From Tannerella sp. (GTDB lineage Bacteria > Bacteroidota > Bacteroidia > Bacteroidales > Tannerellaceae), in NCBI GenBank assembly GCA_031268395.1, contig JAIRXI010000114.1:1-6683 (forward strand): a DNA stretch of 6,683 bases, in the 5' to 3' direction. The notes beneath the pieces are model-generated. The model was given only the letters and a program-made list of their open reading frames with translations, had not been told where the DNA came from and searched no databases. This document shows, one piece after another, positions 4,946-6,683 of this stretch (position 1 is the stretch's first letter; every line of letters begins with the position of its first letter). A program made the position numbers and the translations under genes.

Positions 4946-6397
4946 TTACCCCGCGTCGGGAAAGCGTCGCTTTATCCCTTTCGGGCACGCGAATGTTTTC
5001 AGAAACCACCCTCCCAGCGCCAGCGTGACTGCGGCCGAGAGGCAGAGGCTCAGTTCGTAATTCAGCCGAAACCCTTCGGGCGCCATCAGGATATAGGTAC
5101 TCACTACCATCGTCATAAACAGGGCCGGAAGGAGGGTGAACCAGTACGTTTTTTTCCGGCTGGCCAGGTAGACGGCGATCATCCAGAGCGTAGCCGTGGC
5201 AAGCGTCTGATTCGCCCAGGCAAAATACCGCCAGATGATGTCGAAGTTGACTTGCAGCAGGATGAATCCGGCCAGGAAAAGGGGCAGCGATATCCAGATG
5301 CGGTTCGCCAGTTTCTTCTGTCCGAAATGCAGGAAATCGGCTACGATCAGCCGCGCGGAACGGAACGCCGTGTCGCCCGACGTAATGGGTGCGGCGATAA
5401 CCCCGAAGATGGCCAGCAGCCCGCCCACTTTGCCCAGCCACGAATCGGCTATCTTCTGCACAACCACGGCCGCATTGTTCCCGTTCGCCTCCAGGAACGC
5501 GTGCAGCCCGCCCACCGAACCGAAAAAACTCATCGCCGCCGCCGCCCATATCAGGGCCACAATCGCTTCCGTAATCATGGCGCCGTAGAACACCCGCCGT
5601 CCCTGTTTTTCGTTTTCCAGGCACCGCGCCATCAGCGGCGACTGCGTGGCGTGGAAACCGGAAATGGCGCCGCACGCAATCGAAATAAACAGCATGGGGA
5701 AGAGGGGATAGTTTCCGGCATCCGGATGCATGTTGTACAGGTTGCCCGGCGTGGCTTCCGGGACGGGCGCATGATTCCATATCAGGGCAAAACAGATCCC
5801 CGTCGCCATGAACAGCAGGGCCGCACCGAAAACGGGATAGATTTTCCCGATCAGCCGGTCGATCGGCAGCAGCGTCGCCAGTACATAATAGATAAAGATC
5901 ACGACGATCCACCAGGTATAATCCATCCAGAGAGGCGTCAGGTCGGCCAGCAGCCGGGCCGGGCCGGCGATGAACACCGCCCCGACCAGCACCATCAGTA
6001 CCACGGTAAAGCCCCGCATGAACTGTTTGAACGTCCCGCCCATATATTTCCCGCCCAGTTCGGGCAGGCTCATTCCATGGTTGCGCAGCGACATCATCCC
6101 CGACAGGTAATCGTGTACCGCTCCGCCGAAAATGCTGCCGAACACGATCCACAGAAACGCCGACGGGCCATACATCGCACCCATCACCGCCCCGAAAATG
6201 GGGCCTAAGCCCGCAATGTTCAGGAACTGTATCAGAAACACCCTCCCCCATTTCATCGGGACATAATCCACTCCGTCGGCAAGGGCATAAGCCGGAGTCT
6301 GCCTGTTTCTTTCTACCCCGAAAATCCGCTCTACAAGCGTGCCGTAAATCACATACCCCCCAATCAGCAGGGCAATGGAAACAAAAAAAGTAATCAT
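4946..6397 (-). CDS. CstA-family carbon starvation transporter (short form)
   Basis: A 483-residue inner-membrane protein of the CstA family, probably importing pyruvate or peptides, as its E. coli relatives CstA and BtsT do. Substrate here is not determinable from sequence. Visible family signatures: FLNIAGLGPIFGA 58-70, HDYLSGMMSLRNHGMSLPEL 95-114, CGAISGFHATQSPLMARCLE 242-261, GVIAAPITSGDTAFRSAR 332-349 and FAWANQTLATATLW 392-405. There are about a dozen hydrophobic segments from residue 3 to ~470. It is much shorter than the ~700-residue E. coli proteins but includes the whole conserved core, so it appears complete. The ATG at 6397 gives the expected N-terminus MITFFVSIALLIGG. A 28-codon upstream extension would run into the mobile element arm and is rejected. 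There is no Shine-Dalgarno. The gene is convergent with the DUF4988 gene and ends in a shared terminator. I leave the symbol empty because cstA and btsT types are not resolved. Confidence 0.9.
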   Translation of the reverse strand: MITFFVSIALLIGGYVIYGTLVERIFGVERNRQTPAYALADGVDYVPMKWGRVFLIQFLNIAGLGPIFGAVMGAMYGPSAFLWIVFGSIFGGAVHDYLSGMMSLRNHGMSLPELGGKYMGGTFKQFMRGFTVVLMVLVGAVFIAGPARLLADLTPLWMDYTWWIVVIFIYYVLATLLPIDRLIGKIYPVFGAALLFMATGICFALIWNHAPVPEATPGNLYNMHPDAGNYPLFPMLFISIACGAISGFHATQSPLMARCLENEKQGRRVFYGAMITEAIVALIWAAAAMSFFGSVGGLHAFLEANGNNAAVVVQKIADSWLGKVGGLLAIFGVIAAPITSGDTAFRSARLIVADFLHFGQKKLANRIWISLPLFLAGFILLQVNFDIIWRYFAWANQTLATATLWMIAVYLASRKKTYWFTLLPALFMTMVVSTYILMAPEGFRLNYELSLCLSAAVTLALGGWFLKTFACPKGIKRRFPDAG

Positions 6398-6406
6398 CGG
6401 TATCTG

Positions 6407-6426
6407 TATATTTGCCGGCAAAATTA
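6407..6426 (-). promoter_or_regulatory. Transporter promoter -7 box in a TTTGCCGGCAAA palindrome
   Basis: On the minus strand TAATTTTGC (6426-6418) is a perfect TAnnTTTG -7 box, 21 nt before the transporter ATG. No clear TTTG lies at the -33 distance, so an activator may be needed. On the plus strand TATATTTGC (6407-6415) is also a perfect -7 box, so two boxes face each other and share the 12-bp palindrome TTTGCCGGCAAA (6411-6422). The palindrome could also be an operator. Confidence 0.5.
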
Positions 6427-6456
6427 CATGAAAATTCCGGATTGCGTCTATGCTAA

Positions 6457-6612
6457 GGAGCTGTCTGGAAATAAACGTCACAAATTTATCGGAGATGTTT
6501 TTTGCGGGACGAAGCCCGAAAATGCACGCATACCGGGGTATGTAAGCATTTTCGGGCTGAAGTACGGCGAAAAACAGAACGGTAAATGTGACGTTTATTT
6601 TCAGACAGCTCC
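6457..6612. mobile_element. MITE-like 156-bp inverted-repeat element
   Basis: The terminal inverted repeats begin GGAGCTGTCTG and extend to about 26 bp (6457-6482 against 6587-6612) with a single mismatch at 6468/6601. Direct TAA triplets flank both ends (6454-6456 and 6613-6615), a likely 3-bp target duplication. A second, nearly concentric inverted repeat, AGCCCGAAAATGC (6513-6525) with GCATTTTCGGGCT (6546-6558), caps the centre, and the intervening arms are still partly complementary, so the whole element is one long imperfect stem. It encodes no transposase and would be mobilised in trans. Three-base TNA-type duplications are known for part of the IS5 family, so an IS5-related parent is a guess. 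The element sits about 30 bp upstream of the transporter -7 box. Confidence 0.75.
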
Positions 6613-6640
6613 TAAATAACTTAAGCGCTGTTTCAGGTCT

Positions 6641-6683
6641 CTAAATGAGGTTTCGGGCTTTCATTTCCAGGTATTTGTTGATG
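6641..6683 (-). CDS. Possible 3' end of an upstream minus-strand gene (partial)
   Basis: One minus-strand frame entering from the right edge reads INKYLEMKARNLI and then a TAG at 6643-6641. The amphipathic, basic composition looks like a normal helical protein C-terminus, and the other two minus frames read less plausibly. Only 13 residues are visible, so the family cannot be named. If real, the gene would be co-directional with the transporter, with the MITE inserted between them. Confidence 0.35.
   Translation of the reverse strand, partial: INKYLEMKARNLI

Noticed and set aside
4923..6251. Long open frames overlapping the transporter on both strands (421 and 442 codons)
   Set aside because: Both are rich in Arg, Gly and Pro with low-complexity composition and no family motifs. 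The CstA-family frame explains the region.
6398..6481. 28-residue N-terminal extension of the transporter
   Set aside because: The extension passes through the promoter and the MITE arm, and the family starts at the hydrophobic segment MITFFVS.
6428..6619. 63-codon plus-strand frame across the palindromic element
   Set aside because: It lies almost wholly within an inverted-repeat element; there is no ribosome site or protein-like pattern.

Overview
The window looks like chromosomal DNA of a Bacteroidota bacterium, most likely order Bacteroidales. Four things point there: promoters of the TAnnTTTG (-7) type; lipoprotein signals followed by acidic residues; domain families largely confined to this phylum (PCMD, calycin-like, PorT-like barrel, DUF4988/PL29 N-terminal domain); and mostly Shine-Dalgarno-poor starts. 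Genus cannot be fixed from the sequence.

Layout, left to right. Bases 1-781 hold no convincing gene but several hairpin-forming repeats of two types, ending in a heptanucleotide tandem array that runs into the stop codon of the first gene. Bases 782-3127 (minus strand) are a tight three-gene operon, transcribed right to left: a calycin-like lipoprotein, a PCMD-domain lipoprotein and an outer-membrane beta-barrel protein. The first two genes overlap by 1 nt and the last two are 4 nt apart. The inner starts each have a GGAGGA ribosome site 8 nt upstream, and a near-consensus Bacteroidetes promoter precedes the first gene. Bases 3128-3302 are a divergent promoter region. Bases 3303-4838 (plus strand) encode a 511-residue surface lipoprotein with an N-terminal DUF4988-type module; the gene contains two runs of eight C. 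A strong bidirectional terminator (4850-4894) separates it from the convergent CstA-family transporter gene (4946-6397, minus). Just upstream of that transporter's promoter is a 156-bp palindromic element that looks like a MITE (6457-6612) with a TAA target duplication. The last 43 bases may be the 3' end of another minus-strand gene.

How the parts may work together. The three-gene operon probably makes a cell-envelope assembly: two outer-membrane-anchored lipoproteins and one barrel, all of unknown molecular function. The DUF4988 lipoprotein is a separate surface protein that could be phase-variable. The CstA-like protein is an inner-membrane importer, probably of pyruvate or peptides, whose upstream control region may have been altered by the mobile element. 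No known defence, CRISPR or secretion system is present. The most interesting items are the uncharacterised envelope operon, the MITE next to the transporter promoter and the paired C8 tracts.
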